This document shows positions 54,150 through 64,000 of a stretch of 64,000 nt of DNA, piece after piece (within the stretch, counting starts at the first letter, position 1; the number at the start of each line of letters is the position of its first letter). Position numbers and translations under genes: made by a program. This stretch comes from Euborellia annulipes (taxonomy: Eukaryota; Arthropoda; Insecta; Dermaptera; Anisolabididae). The stretch is taken from assembly GCA_023213315.1 (NCBI GenBank), contig JAKCPI010005108.1, positions 32,781 to 96,780 of the forward strand. Direction: 5' to 3'. The notes below the pieces were generated by a model. It ran no database searches and was not told the DNA's origin. It saw only the letters and a list, made by a program, of their open reading frames with translations.

Positions 54150-55374
54150 AATTAATAATATAATTAATGATCAAACACCTATAGATCCTTTAATGGCATT
54201 TCTGGGATGAAAACATACCCTGAGCCTTTTTTTCTCGGGGGATTTTTTTCATTCAAAGGATTCATTTTGTATTCCGCTTTCGTCCGTTTTGATCAGGATG
54301 GATTTCACTCATTATTCGATCTGATAAGAGGCTTAGAATTCGAGAATCATTCCGATCCGTCCACTTTAATCGTTTTAGAGCCCTTAAACCCTACACGAGG
54401 CTTTTTTATTCCAAAAATCTATATATACAGTGAGATAGAAAGGTAGATACTTGTGTTTACAAGGCTCCTGTTGTGGAGATTTCGCAGGCAATTTTCTAAG
54501 TGAATTTTTCATCAACACTCACATTTGAATAGCTTTTTTTCTTTAGTTTAATATACATAGTATATAGGGATTTTCTTAAGGTTTTTAAATACATTTTGAA
54601 AAACACTAAAATCGAAATTATTTTTTCATTTTATTTTTCAAGTGGATATAATAGAACACAAAAGAAAAAAGATTTTAATAATAATTTAATAAGAGAGTTA
54701 AGAAATTATTAAATACCACCTCTTTTTTTTCATTCTTAATATTTTTGAACCAAATGTAAATAGAATATTAATCATTTTTCTATGATAGATTTTTTTTAGA
54801 GAAATAATGGAATGAATTAGTAGAATTTTGGAAAAAATATATTTTTTAAAATTTTTGTCTGATTCTGAGGCCATTTTAAAGATACCGTCCAAACGGGATG
54901 CGGTCTGATTTACATGTCAAGGTCAAAAATAATTATAAAAGTATTAATAAAATCGGTTAAAATAGTATCAAACTCTGACCCTTCATTTGAAATCACCTTC
55001 AAAATAATTTATTCATATATTTTTTTATTATTAAATAAATAAATAGGTTATTTATTTTAATTTTTATTAAAATAATAAGAGAAAGTAAAAATTGATGATA
55101 TATGAAATGATACTGGTTGCAGAGGATGTGTTTCCCAGGAGCAATAAAACAGCAAAAACATTCAGGAACGCCTTATACTACATTTCGCAAATATTTCGGT
55201 TGGCCTATAGATTAGTCTGCTGTTTTATTTATTCCCGAATCGCATATAAAAAAGATTATTTTAATTATTAAGATCACTATACTTTGAATAAGATATTATT
55301 AATAATATTCAATGAATATCTCGCCTTATCTTGACAAGTCGAAAATATGTAGGCTATGTTTATTTGTTGGTGGG
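54150..55374. other. No confirmed gene; unique open stretch 54207-54446
   Basis: 54207-54446 is open for 79 codons on the plus strand (phenylalanine-rich start, then FDLIRGLEFENHSDPSTLIV). The composition is better than most frames here, but it has no splice sites or known motif. The remainder is AT-rich with a short family B end near 55080. Confidence 0.25.
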
Positions 55375-55738
55375 CCGAACGACCCATTGCCCCCATGCAA
55401 GGGCGGATCCAGAGGTGTTTCTCGGGGGGGGGGGGTAATCTGGTGTGATTCGTCGCACAGCACACTATTTTTTTTTAATTTCGGCAATTTAAAAGCGCAT
55501 TCTGTAATTGTTTGCCAGAATATAAATACAGATCAAATTTTTAAGTATTAATTTTAAAAATTTTACATTAAAAATAAATTTTTTTGCGAAAAAAAGGTAT
55601 TTTTTTCGAATCTCGGGGGGGGGGGTAATTACCCCCTTCCCCCCCTTGTATCCGCCCATGCCCCCATGAATCGAACCCAAGATGGAGAAAGTTCCGGGAC
55701 ATCGGCGTGCTACCCTTAGCACCAGGCCACCACCCCAA
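55375..55738 (-). repeat. tRNA-like SINE split by a hAT MITE
   Basis: In reverse, 55661-55738 reads GGGGTGGTGGCCTGGTGCTA (A-box region), then CTTGGGTTCGATTCATGGGG (B box). The continuation is at 55375-55397, on the other side of the MITE. Confidence 0.65.
55398..55660. mobile_element. hAT-type MITE with perfect 8-bp TSD, 263 bp
   Basis: Ends CAAGGGCGGATCCAGAGG and, inverted, CATGGGCGGATACAAGGG. CCCCCATG at 55390-55397 and 55661-55668. It contains half of the family B palindrome (TAATCTGGTGTGATTCG). Confidence 0.9.
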
Positions 55739-55914
55739 CAAAAACATTCCCGTAGCATTGCATTTCTCTATAACAAGAGGCCGAGAAGTGAGAAATCTTT
55801 CTTTAAAGATTTTTCACTTCATTTCTCTTGATAGAGAAATTTATTCTTTTTTCTTCAATAAAAAAAAGAATATTAAAATATGGCTGGGGGCTTAACTTAA
55901 TAAGGATAGTGGAT

Positions 55915-56093
55915 GGCAGCCAGGATAAATAAAATCAATTAAAAATAAAAATTTTTCAATCTGTATTTTTTTTGACGATTCATTGTCCTGAGGAAGTACG
56001 CGACTGGCGTCCGAAACGTCGACAATCAAATTTAAAAAAAAATTCTGATAAAAATTGATTTTATTTTTATCTGATTTTATTTGTCCTGGCTGC
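55915..56093. mobile_element. Fold-back element carrying a hammerhead
   Basis: Ends GCAGCCAGGATAAATAAAAT and GATTTTATTTGTCCTGGCTGC, with a second mirrored segment (AATCAATTAAAAATAAAAAT / ATTTTTATC-type). The right-hand half contains the hammerhead at 55982-56026. Confidence 0.75.
55982..56026 (+). ncRNA. Hammerhead ribozyme motif, type I with minimal stem III
   Basis: In order: stem I 5' strand ATTGTC; CTGAGGA (55988-55994); one extra A; a stem II hairpin GTACGC/GCGTCC with one mismatch; GAAA (56013-56016); CGTC; stem I 3' strand GACAAT. Stem I is perfect over six pairs. The self-complementary ACGT around the cleavage triplet can form stem III only between two molecules, as in the dimer-acting variants known from Penelope-like elements. 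Cleavage would follow 56020. The extra base between CTGAGGA and stem II is a departure from the classical core, though a viroid hammerhead with an inserted base there is known. Confidence 0.65.
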
Positions 56094-57319
56094 TATCTTT
56101 GTGAAGAATATTAATTACCTTTAATAAGATGATCAAGAGGGGTGGGTTGGCGACGATTGCGGGGTGAGTTGTATAATTATTCACTTTAATATAAATACAC
56201 TACCGGTATATTAATTAGAGAGAGCTTCGACTGCTAACTCGTCTTGCAGTCAACTAAGAGAGAGGTCTATGCTTGTTTACACGCTCGATAGAAAAAGGAT
56301 CAAAATTGCAATTCCCAGTTTATATAAAAGATAAAAAAGACTTTTTACTCTAATCTAATTTAAAGGTGAAAAAAAAAATTATCAGATGGTTTAAAAAAAG
56401 TTCATAGATCTTTCTTAAATATTTCCACACTAACAAATCCTGATAATAAATAATTAAAATAATTTTTAGGTATTAATGATTTATTTTAAATTAATTAGAA
56501 AAATTAGAATTTTAAGTGGCAGATAGACTTGATCTTCGTACGAGATGCCGTTCTAAAAATAGTTTGTTTTAAAAACGCTCTAACAGAAGAGATTTTATAT
56601 ACTAAAAATCTAATTCGATTTTTTGCAATCCCAATACTTTCTTCGCTAAACATCACATATTCAAGAGAAAGTAAAAAATTTGTTAGGCATCGACAATTTA
56701 TATTACACTCACAGAAATGAAAAAAAAAATTTTTTTTCTGAATAATTTTTTTGTCCAAAAAATAATAGGGTCTAAAATTTAGGCCGACTGATTGCCAAAG
56801 GAACAATAAATAAGGAGAAAAAAAAATTTAACATTGCATGGAAGTTTTCGAGGACATGCAGCTCCTATAAAGAATAAATGATGCTATTATTTACACCAAA
56901 TTATGTAGGTACAAAATAGCGTGAAGGCCTCTACTTATTTTATTGATTTAAAAAAAAAAAAAAAAAAAAAAGAAAAGGATAAATTAATCAAAATTAAAAT
57001 TTCTATTTTCTATTCATTTCCTTGTTTTGTATTTCTAACAGAATTTCCATTTATTTAATCGAGGACAATACACGTCTGCCTAATTAATATTAAATAATAA
57101 ATGGCGAACGATTAATTATTTCAGTGCCAGGATACAAACAACATAATGAATTCTCGCATATGAAGTTTCATTAAACACATAATAATTCGATTGAAGATCA
57201 TATTCGAAAACGAATCCAATTTGCAAAACTTAATTGATTTATTTCTTAGTTAAGACAGCCTTGTTAAATAATCTGAACCTTCAGGTAATTAGATTATTAA
57301 TCTACAAATGTAATTTTAA
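56094..57319. other. No gene seen
   Basis: AT-rich. A family B end scrap near 56620-56680 (AATACTTTCTTCGC... AAGAGAAAGTAAAAA) lies inside short opposing open frames, which are therefore chance. Confidence 0.45.
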
Positions 57320-57425
57320 AAATCTCAAAACCATCCCTCAATCCATCAAAATCTCGAATTTTTGACATGAATCCAATACTTTCTCTCTATATAGATTAAC
57401 ATATATAGGTAAGAGAAAGTAAAAA
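57320..57425 (+). repeat. Family B repeat, 3'-end fragment
   Basis: From CCATCAAAATCTCGAATTTT to the hairpin and GTAAGAGAAAGTAAAAA. Confidence 0.8.
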
Positions 57426-57834
57426 GGGTTTAAAAGGTGCAAATATATAATTATAGATTCAAATTTCAAATCAAGCTTTAAACAGTAAGGAGTTAGGGTT
57501 TCTTAGAAGACGACTATATATGCAAATGTCAGCCATTATTTTGAGTTATGTTCTCTCTTTTAAATCAAAAACCATCAACACTTCTCCCCTTCAGTGTTTT
57601 TGTATAAATAGTGTAAAGAAAACACATTAAAAAGAGATTTTTTTTTTTCGAATATTATTCAAACATTTTGTTTTTATTTAAATTCAAGCACTCTTGAATA
57701 TTTATGATTTTTTTCACATAAGTACATGAATTTTTGGAAATATAGAAAAGTTTTTTTTTTTAATATTATTTGTTATGTCTTTATTAAAAGCTCTGTTGTA
57801 TTTTTTTTTTTTTTTTTTTTTTTAATTTGTTTAA

Positions 57835-57895
57835 GGTCTTTTTGAAACCTCGGGTGGGTAACCCCGAAAAACAGCATGTTGAACGCCACCCGATA
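57835..57895 (+). repeat. 5S-like SINE scrap
   Basis: AAACCTCGGGTGGGTAACCC and CGAAAAACAGCATGTTGAAC match the 5S-like blocks at 21910 and 30570. Confidence 0.5.
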
Positions 57896-57984
57896 GGCAT
57901 GGGAACAATTAATTAATTTAAATTTTTGTAATTGTAGATCTATAACTCTAAATGACCTCAACAGCCCAGAAGGCATTAAATAAT

Positions 57985-59160
57985 TTAAATAAAGGTCTTT
58001 TTCGGCATCTGGGGCATTAGCTTTTGCTCTAGCTCCAAGCCATAGTTCAAGTGCTTTTGTTGAATATTTTTTTTAATTAGTTTTAAGGTCTTTTTCCCGG
58101 CATCTGAGACCATTTAGACCAGTGGTTCCCAACCTTTTTTGGCCCATCGCCCCCTTTCTGGAGGTTGTCTAACACATATCGACCCTTTTTCATTTAATTT
58201 TTTGACTAATAGCAAAAATTAATATATTTTGTATAGAAGGTTTTCACGGCGCCCCAAGAGAACAAAGCCGCGGGCGCACAGTTGGGAAAGACTGGTATAT
58301 CTGCTGTACATACAGAAAATTTACATGGCAAAAATTGATTCAAATTCATGGATTTTGTGATCTGCATCTGCACTTGCGTATAAAATATGATTTAAAATTT
58401 TTAACAAATTTATTTTACCGTTAAAAATGAATCAAGTTCCTCAGATAACGTTTCTTTGCAAAGTGAATAAATACAACAAAGCTGCAGAAATAGTGTCCAA
58501 AACGTTGAAATTTTTTTTAAATAAAATCTGTATTATTAATTACTAACTAAATAAACCACAATCAATGGCAAAAATTTATTTAAAAAAATACTCCTGACCC
58601 TAGGAGTAGGTAGGCCTACTAGGCAAGGTTAGTTTTTATTCTTTATCTCTACCCAAACTTCTAAAAATTTAAAAATCGTTGAATTTTATTTTATGAAGAA
58701 AATAACAAAAATGGATCTTTTTCGGTCAATCTTTATTTAATGAAAACAAAAAGTGACGTTTCGATTCTAGATTGGAATTATCTTCACACTGTTTTATTTT
58801 AATGACCTATATTTTGTCCTCTACTATTCTGACCATCCAGTAATAGGGGAGATTTTTTGTCTCTTTGATTTTGTTCTTTTAAATTTTAGTAAACTAATAG
58901 TTTTTCTCTCTTTTAATACTCATCGCCCCCCAATCGCCCCCGCTTATTTATCGCCCCCCCCTTTGAAAACCCAAATTGCCCACTTAGGGGGCGTCGCCCC
59001 TCAGGTTGGGAATCACTGATTTAGACCTTATCCCTATTTATTTCAATTGATTGGTATGGTTCAAAAAAAAAAAAAAATACATTTTTTGACTCGGACGGGA
59101 TGCGAACCCTTGACCCTTTTGGCAAATCTTCAAAAGCTAATGCTCTAGCTTCATAAGTCA
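57985..59160 (-). repeat. SINE3b copies, one split by a hAT MITE
   Basis: 57985-58055 is a partial copy. A second starts at 58085 (AAGGTCTTTTTCCCGGCATC), is broken at ATTTAGAC, and resumes at 59019 through 'tcaattgattggtatgg' to the head (GGGATGCGAACCCTTGACCC). A third scrap follows at 59195-59250. Confidence 0.75.
58120..59018. mobile_element. hAT element, 899 bp, perfect 8-bp TSD
   Basis: Ends CAGTGGTTCCCAACCTTTTT and, inverted, CAGTGATTCCCAACCTGAGG. ATTTAGAC at 58112-58119 and 59019-59026. A further end-like CCAGTCTTTCCCAACTG lies inside near 58277-58293, so two related elements may be fused. No transposase frame; a degraded hammerhead-like motif at 58752-58789 (minus) is part of its content. 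Confidence 0.85.
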
Positions 59161-59261
59161 AGTCCCTTTGTTGAATATTTTTTTTTTATTAGTTTTAAGA
59201 CCTTTTTCATCACCTGAGGCCATTTAGACCCCGGACGGGATGTGAACCTTAAACTTTTTTT

Positions 59262-59518
59262 TTTTGGTTTTTTTTTTTTTTTTTTTAAACACTCACACTT
59301 TTTTCTCATTCACACGGTCTTTTCGGCAATTAAGGCTATATAAGACTTTGATAATAACCGTTGATTAAATAATATATAGTCTATATATTTGGGGTCCAGG
59401 CATTCTTATTTAAGCCATTTGGTACCTAAATGGCTTAAATAAAATCATAGGGCTGCGTGGGATCCGAACCCGCGATCCTTAGTATACAAGGCCAACACGC
59501 TAACATCTTACACCAAAA
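59262..59518 (-). mobile_element. tRNA-derived SINE (SINE1)
   Basis: In reverse from the T run at 59262: CACTCACACTTTTTTCTC, GGTCTTTTCGGCAATTAAGG, 'ggggtccaggcattctta', GGATCCGAACCCGCGATCC (B box) and CACGCTAACATCTTACACC. Confidence 0.85.
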
Positions 59519-61049
59519 CTTTTTGGTTGAAAATAATATCAATATATTGATACATAAATATTCCCGATTTAGGCCGAGGAACCTTCTCTGATATCCACCA
59601 ATATTATTAATAAATATATATGTATTGAAAAAGAATAATCCTAAATGGCCTCAGAAGCCGCTCGAGGAATTTAAAAAAAATTACAATTTACATAAAAAAA
59701 GATCGGTATTTAATTTATGAAAAACCTCCCAAAATCATTCTTCCATTGTTATTTGAGATAAAGTGAGATTTCTGAACCAGTGGCTTTATTAATGAGATCT
59801 TATCTTAATTGTCATCATCTCTAATTATTAGTTATCTATAAGCTTATATTGAATTTAATTAAAATTTAAATAGATTAGCAAATTCCGGGTATTTGCTGGC
59901 ACAGTTTGTTTGTTCCGGTTTAAGAGTAGCCTGGGCGAGAAGCATCAGAAATTACTTTCATATATCATCTCTGAATTCATTTAGAGAACAATGTTGATTT
60001 ATCTCTTGAAATAAATTAAATTTAAAGTCCACTCTGGGATATTATATATTAAAAAAATATTTCAGCCATCATCAAGTGACAAGATAAAACGTAGTTAATT
60101 CGATATTACAAACGTATATAAATATGAAATTTAAAATTAAAAAAAAAGTCATTGAATTTAAATAAAATATGCAAATTTCTCAATTCCAAAACCGAATCAA
60201 ATTTACGAGTAAATAAATGAAAAAGGCAAGGGAAAAATAGAGAGCTCATTACTAATTGAAAAACGAAGGGAGCAGGAACAAATGTCATTAGAGCGTATTA
60301 AAAAAAAACAGCATCCTAATGATAAATGAAATATTATGACAAGAAGTCTTTATGAGAATTTCAATTACAAACTCACAAATTAGAAAAAAATATTTACAAT
60401 AGATATTGGTTGTTTTTTGTTTGTTTAATTGTTTAGAAATAATAATTAATATTGTGGATATGAACTCTTTGTTAATTTCAAGGTCTTTAAATACACAGGT
60501 TGGCCAGAAACTAGTAAACAAACAATTTTCAGGTAACAGTTTTTGATTGGTCCACGTCATGAAGCTCCTCCTTGCCTATATTTTTCTATTTGGCAGCATT
60601 TTGACTGCATATAACCTAGTTCACATTCATTTTGTTTTATTTGCAAATTATATAGTTTCGGACTAAACTAATTTAGACCCTGGTATTTACACTGCTTTAA
60701 TAATAATATGCTGTATATATATAAATATATATGTATATATATTTATAAATGGTTTGTCCCGAAAGATATTTTACAAAAGGAGGATCTCCATGACGTCACT
60801 CTCTTGAAATGGGAAAAATGTAAACAAACCGAGTTTGACCCCCCTGGTTAATTTAAAATATTATTATTGTAATGAAATGTGAAATAATTTTGAGTCTCTA
60901 ACAAAAATTTTCAAATCATAAATTTTTTTTTCTTTAATATTGAAATTAATAAATGTACATTTATTTAATGAAAATTGGAAAGTTATAAGAGAATATTGAC
61001 TAAAATAGTTGCGGAAGTTATTTATTTATTTTTTATTTTTTTTTTTTTT
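59519..61049. other. No gene seen; CRE-like site at 60790
   Basis: AT-rich with an AT microsatellite at 60715-60745. A unique GC-balanced patch at 60750-60850 contains CATGACGTCACTC (a perfect TGACGTCA) and GTAAACAAAC (a forkhead-like word), but no exon beside it. Confidence 0.35.
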
Positions 61050-61120
61050 CATTTAAGGTCTTTTTCGGCATCTAAGGCCATTTAGACCCCTTCCATATTT
61101 ATTTAAATTGATTTGTAGCA
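61050..61120 (-). repeat. SINE3b tail fragment
   Basis: AAGGTCTTTTTCGGCATCTA, AGGCCATTTAGACCCC and 'tatttaaattgatttgtagc'. Confidence 0.7.
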
Positions 61121-61194
61121 AATTCACTATTGGCCACCAAGATCAATCTTCCAAATGATTGCTAGTTTTATAAATAAAATAATAAAATATTTTT

Positions 61195-61450
61195 GAGGCC
61201 CCGGGGGCAGGGGGAGGGGTGGCGTCTTCCCTCATCTACCAACGTCGCCCGGGCCCCCCCCCGGCCCGCTTTTTTTTTTTTTAACCCTATTTTAAACCCA
61301 AATGCTTTAAAAAAAAAGGCCGGGACCCTATATGTATATTTATTAATAACGGATATCTAAAACTCTTTTATGCCCTGGTGCCCGAAAGGGGGTTGAGAAT
61401 GTGTGTGGGTGGGTGGAGAGAGAAAAGAGTGGAGTGTTTTTAAAATAATT
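61195..61450 (+). repeat. Garbled SINE1-like copy
   Basis: Follows the order of SINE1 (GCCCGGGC head, 'taaacccaaatgctttaaa', GGGACCCTATATGTATATTT, 'ttaataacggatat', GCCCGAAAGG, GTGTGTGGGTGGGTGG) but with C, G and T runs where the other copies have ordinary bases. Confidence 0.55.
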
Positions 61451-61464
61451 TAGAAGATTCTGGG

Positions 61465-61700
61465 GCGTCGCGTCGCTCAGGGGCCCACATCTTGTGGGTA
61501 CATGGATGGCGACCACGAGCTGGGACAGTCAGTTCTTTGTATGTCTGTCTCTTCCTTCCTCTTTTCAACAGGCGTCAGACCCTGCGACGGGCCGGCCTGT
61601 CCTATTTCTTCCGGTCGCAAATACGGATGATAGGGTTGGAGCGGAAAATAGTAGGTCCGCTGACCCCGCATCGCGGGAATGGGGGCGAGGACAGAAGAAG
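61465..61700 (+). mobile_element. GAA-tailed retroelement, 236 bp with 11-bp TSD
   Basis: GC-rich body (GTCGCGTCGCTCAGGGGCCC ... GGTCCGCTGACCCCGCATCG) ending ACAGAAGAAG. AAGATTCTGGG flanks it at 61454-61464 and 61701-61711. It shares its last 60 bases with the insert at 4767-4896. The overlapping open frames at 61492-61793 arise from its GC-rich, stop-poor sequence. Confidence 0.85.
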
Positions 61701-61789
61701 AAGATTCTGGGACGGGAGTTTTTATTTTTATATAAATTTATATTTTTTAGTATTAAAATTTTTTGTTTTAGTATTATTTTATTAAATGT

Positions 61790-61863
61790 GTGAGTGGGGG
61801 GGGGGGCGTCATACGAATAAATATTTTTAAGGGAGGCGTTGTAACATAAAGTTTGGAAACCAC
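61790..61863. repeat. hAT-like right end
   Basis: G run, GGGAGGCGTTGTAACATAAA and GTTTGGAAACCACTG: a hAT-type end (inverted CAGTGGTTTCCAAAC) whose left partner I could not find. Confidence 0.45.
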
Positions 61864-61879
61864 TGTATTAATTAATTCA

Positions 61880-61919
61880 AGCCGACGTTTCGGTCAGATA
61901 ATCGACCATCCTCAGGGCT
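61880..61919 (-). ncRNA. Hammerhead ribozyme motif, best-preserved copy
   Basis: On the minus strand: stem I AGCC; CTGAGGA (61909-61915); an extra T; stem II GGTC, loop GATTATCT, GACC, all four pairs intact; GAAA (61888-61891); CGTC; stem I GGCT. Every conserved core base is present. Stem III is only the self-complementary ACGT, so activity would require two molecules. Cleavage would fall between 61884 and 61883. The motif sits alone here, in half of a fold-back element. Confidence 0.7.
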
Positions 61920-62034
61920 GAAGATAACTCTGTGATTTTTATATAATGGTTATTGTATAATGTATTTTCCATTCAATGTTTTTTTTTTTTGTGTTTGGAT
62001 AGGTATTTTCCACTGTCATGCAAGATTTTTTAAA

Positions 62035-62195
62035 TTTATTTAAGGTCTTTTTCGGCATCGGAGGCCATTTATAACCAGTCTCTATTTATTTCAATCTATT
62101 ATTAGCCAATTAAATTTATATAAATGTTTGCGCGTGAAACGGGATGCGAACCCCAGCACAAGAAGCGGATACTCTACCACTGCTATGGTTCTTCT
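62035..62195 (-). repeat. SINE3b with tRNA head
   Basis: In reverse: tail AAGGTCTTTTTCGGCATCGG, body, then GGGATGCGAACCCCAGCACA (B-box region) and GCGGATACTCTACCACTGC (A-box region, tRNA-like). Confidence 0.75.
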
Positions 62196-63928
62196 ATGTG
62201 GTATTATATCTAAACAATTTTTTACCCGTTTTACAAATTTGTTTAGAGTTTGATATTAGCTTTCAGTTCAGAAATAAAACACAAATAAGGGTTGGAAAAT
62301 TTTAGACTTGTTTTGAATGCTTAAGACTCTATAGTAGTAAATATGAGCTAGTAATTAAATTTTTAATAAAAAAGTCTCCCCTAACTTGGAAATACCCTTT
62401 TCCTAAAATTATAATTCCTTTATTTCTTGCTTTGTGTAGTTTGTCTTTCTGATATTGAAGTATTCTGTATAAATTCAGTCTTTTTGGTGAATTGAAGCCC
62501 CTTCTAACTTATCTTTAATTCAATAAGCAAGAAAAAGAAATAATACCAGCTGAACATTTATAAATAAAAATAAATAAGTAATGAAATTATACAAAAAGGG
62601 TTTGTTCTTTTTTTCATGTATTCACAGAACGTTTTTTGATGTCAAATAAACTGAAAAACTAGAAATTTTCAGTTGACTAGTCGGATAAAAGCTTCGTTTT
62701 CCACCTCGGCCCAGCTGCGTCGCTTTTATTAAATAAACTTTGGCTTGTGATAAGACAAGAGAGAGAGGAGAGAGAGAGATGATAAAAATCCCCTGGAGGG
62801 TAGGAGAGCGTATCTCCCCTCACGTCCCGTGGGGATGCAAAACAATAGCCCTGTCCTCGGGGTATAAACACCCCCTATTATTTATAGCTGTTTAGCATTT
62901 GCTTAAGATTGGTCCAGCAGCCGGCACCTCAAACATCTCAAATTGAGTGAACTAATCCTCTCCAAGATCTTAATAAAAAAGAGGGAGGGTGGATGGAAGG
63001 AGGGGAGGGCCCCCCCTCCTTTAATCAACAAATATAAAAAAATGTTTAGTCGATAATTTTTTAGAGATCTCATTATTACAAAATGTAATTAAAAGAAAGT
63101 AAAATAAAAATAAATGTCAAAAAAAAATCTTTTATTAAAAAAATCAGCCACTTTTTTTTTAATCAAGAAAGCCACTTAATGAAATTTTGTTATAAAAAAT
63201 GTTCAATCATGTTGTTGTACTGAAATGAAGCCTGTGTGCGTGTAATTGATTACCAGTCGATGTTTTTTTTTTTTTTTTTAGAAAATAAAATCAAAAAACT
63301 TTAATGAATGCAATCATTCATAATAAAAAGATTATTAATTGTAGATGGGGTTAAACGCACGCCAATGCGATATACCTGCGTGTTTAGTCCTTTGTAAGGA
63401 GACAAATTGCGGAAGTTCAAAATTTCATAGTTAGCATTCAAGTAAAAAAATTATTCTTAACAAAAAAAAAAAAATATGTTAAGAATTATTTTTAATATTT
63501 CAGGGAAAATTTAAAGTCTTGAGATTGATAAAGATAAATTAGTATTAATCGTATGAAAGTTGTAGGTAGGATATTAAAGAAAGGCGGCTGGTAAGGAGAG
63601 AATAAACAGGTTTCGACTTAATTCAAGGATTTAGTCAAATATTTTTTGAGGATTAGTGTGTAAAGAAATGATTTGGATGACCTAATTTTATGTTAGTTGC
63701 AAAAAAAAAAAATGAAGAGATCAGATATCTATAGATGAGCGTTTTCAAAACTGTGAGGCTCGCAGTGTGACGCGCGGAGTAGTCTAAGGGGAGGCGCGAA
63801 TATTAGCCACAGCAAGCAATTTTCTAAATTATTGCTAAAGGCTTATAAAAATAATAAATAATATAATAGCTTGTATTAATAAATGTTTTTTGCAACAAAA
63901 ATTTTTGTATTTATATTATTTTATAAAA
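62196..63928. other. No confirmed gene; GC-richer unique block 62680-62960
   Basis: 62680-62960 is unique, with a GA microsatellite and a 64-codon minus-strand frame of unconvincing composition. 63720-63800 has a GC-rich patch (GTGACGCGCGGAGTAGTC). The rest is AT-rich. Confidence 0.35.
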
Positions 63929-64000
63929 TGGGGGGGGGCATCATGTTCCGGGCGCTACTCACAAAGGGGCGCCAAATGGTACGCAAAACAAAAAATAATA
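63929..64000. mobile_element. hAT-type MITE, cut by the window end
   Basis: GGGCGCTACTCACAAAGGGG and GCGCCAAATGGTACGC match, in reverse, the right arm of the MITE at 32927-33195 (GCGGACTATTTGGCGCCC, GGGAGTAGCGCCCGGGGC). Confidence 0.75.

Noticed and set aside
61492..61793. Overlapping 97- and 99-codon plus-strand frames
   Set aside because: They lie in the GAA-tailed retroelement insertion and run past its target duplication into AT-rich sequence.

Overview
The window looks like AT-rich, repeat-dominated nuclear DNA from an invertebrate animal. It is non-coding for almost its whole length and packed with short interspersed elements, MITEs and fold-back repeats. There is no bacterial-style gene packing, no rRNA operon, no convincing functional tRNA and no long ORF. 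I cannot name the species; an arthropod or other invertebrate is a guess from element content only.

The only host-gene signal I can support is on the minus strand. Two candidate coding exons with start codons (50984-51097 and 34470-34488) both end in phase 1 at strong donor sites (GTAAGT, GTGAGT). A third exon at 26441-26498 has a good acceptor and a GTAAGT donor, and is open only in the frame that both upstream exons would deliver. This fits one minus-strand gene with alternative 5' exons and very long introns full of transposons. GC-richer islands at 16788-17240 and 19773-19880 (minus, each ending in GTGAGT) may be further promoters or 5' exons. A possible transmembrane-plus-basic-tail reading frame lies at 2340-2579. 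I recognise no family for any of these.

The rest is a nested record of mobile elements. (1) Family B, about 0.6-0.7 kb, has a 90-bp palindrome opening AAAAATCTGGTGTGAC at one end and a hairpin ending GTAAGAGAAAGTAAAAA at the other; there are more than ten copies. (2) tRNA-derived SINEs (at least three types), 5S-like SINE pieces and a GAA-tailed retroelement, several with clear target-site duplications. (3) hAT-type MITEs, most of them with 8-bp duplications. (4) Tc1/mariner-like MITEs with TA duplications. (5) Fold-back elements whose arms carry hammerhead-ribozyme-like cores (CTGANGA - stem II - GAAACGTC) of the reduced-stem-III type known from Penelope-like elements. (6) A 2-kb palindromic transposon at 44952-46961 with two 688-bp arms, a SWIM zinc-finger ORF remnant in the loop and a hAT MITE nested inside.

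Several blocks (14225-14495, 22500-22690, 41870-42120, 61195-61450) are homopolymer-rich, G-biased versions of sequence found clean elsewhere in the window. They probably mark sequencing or consensus problems.
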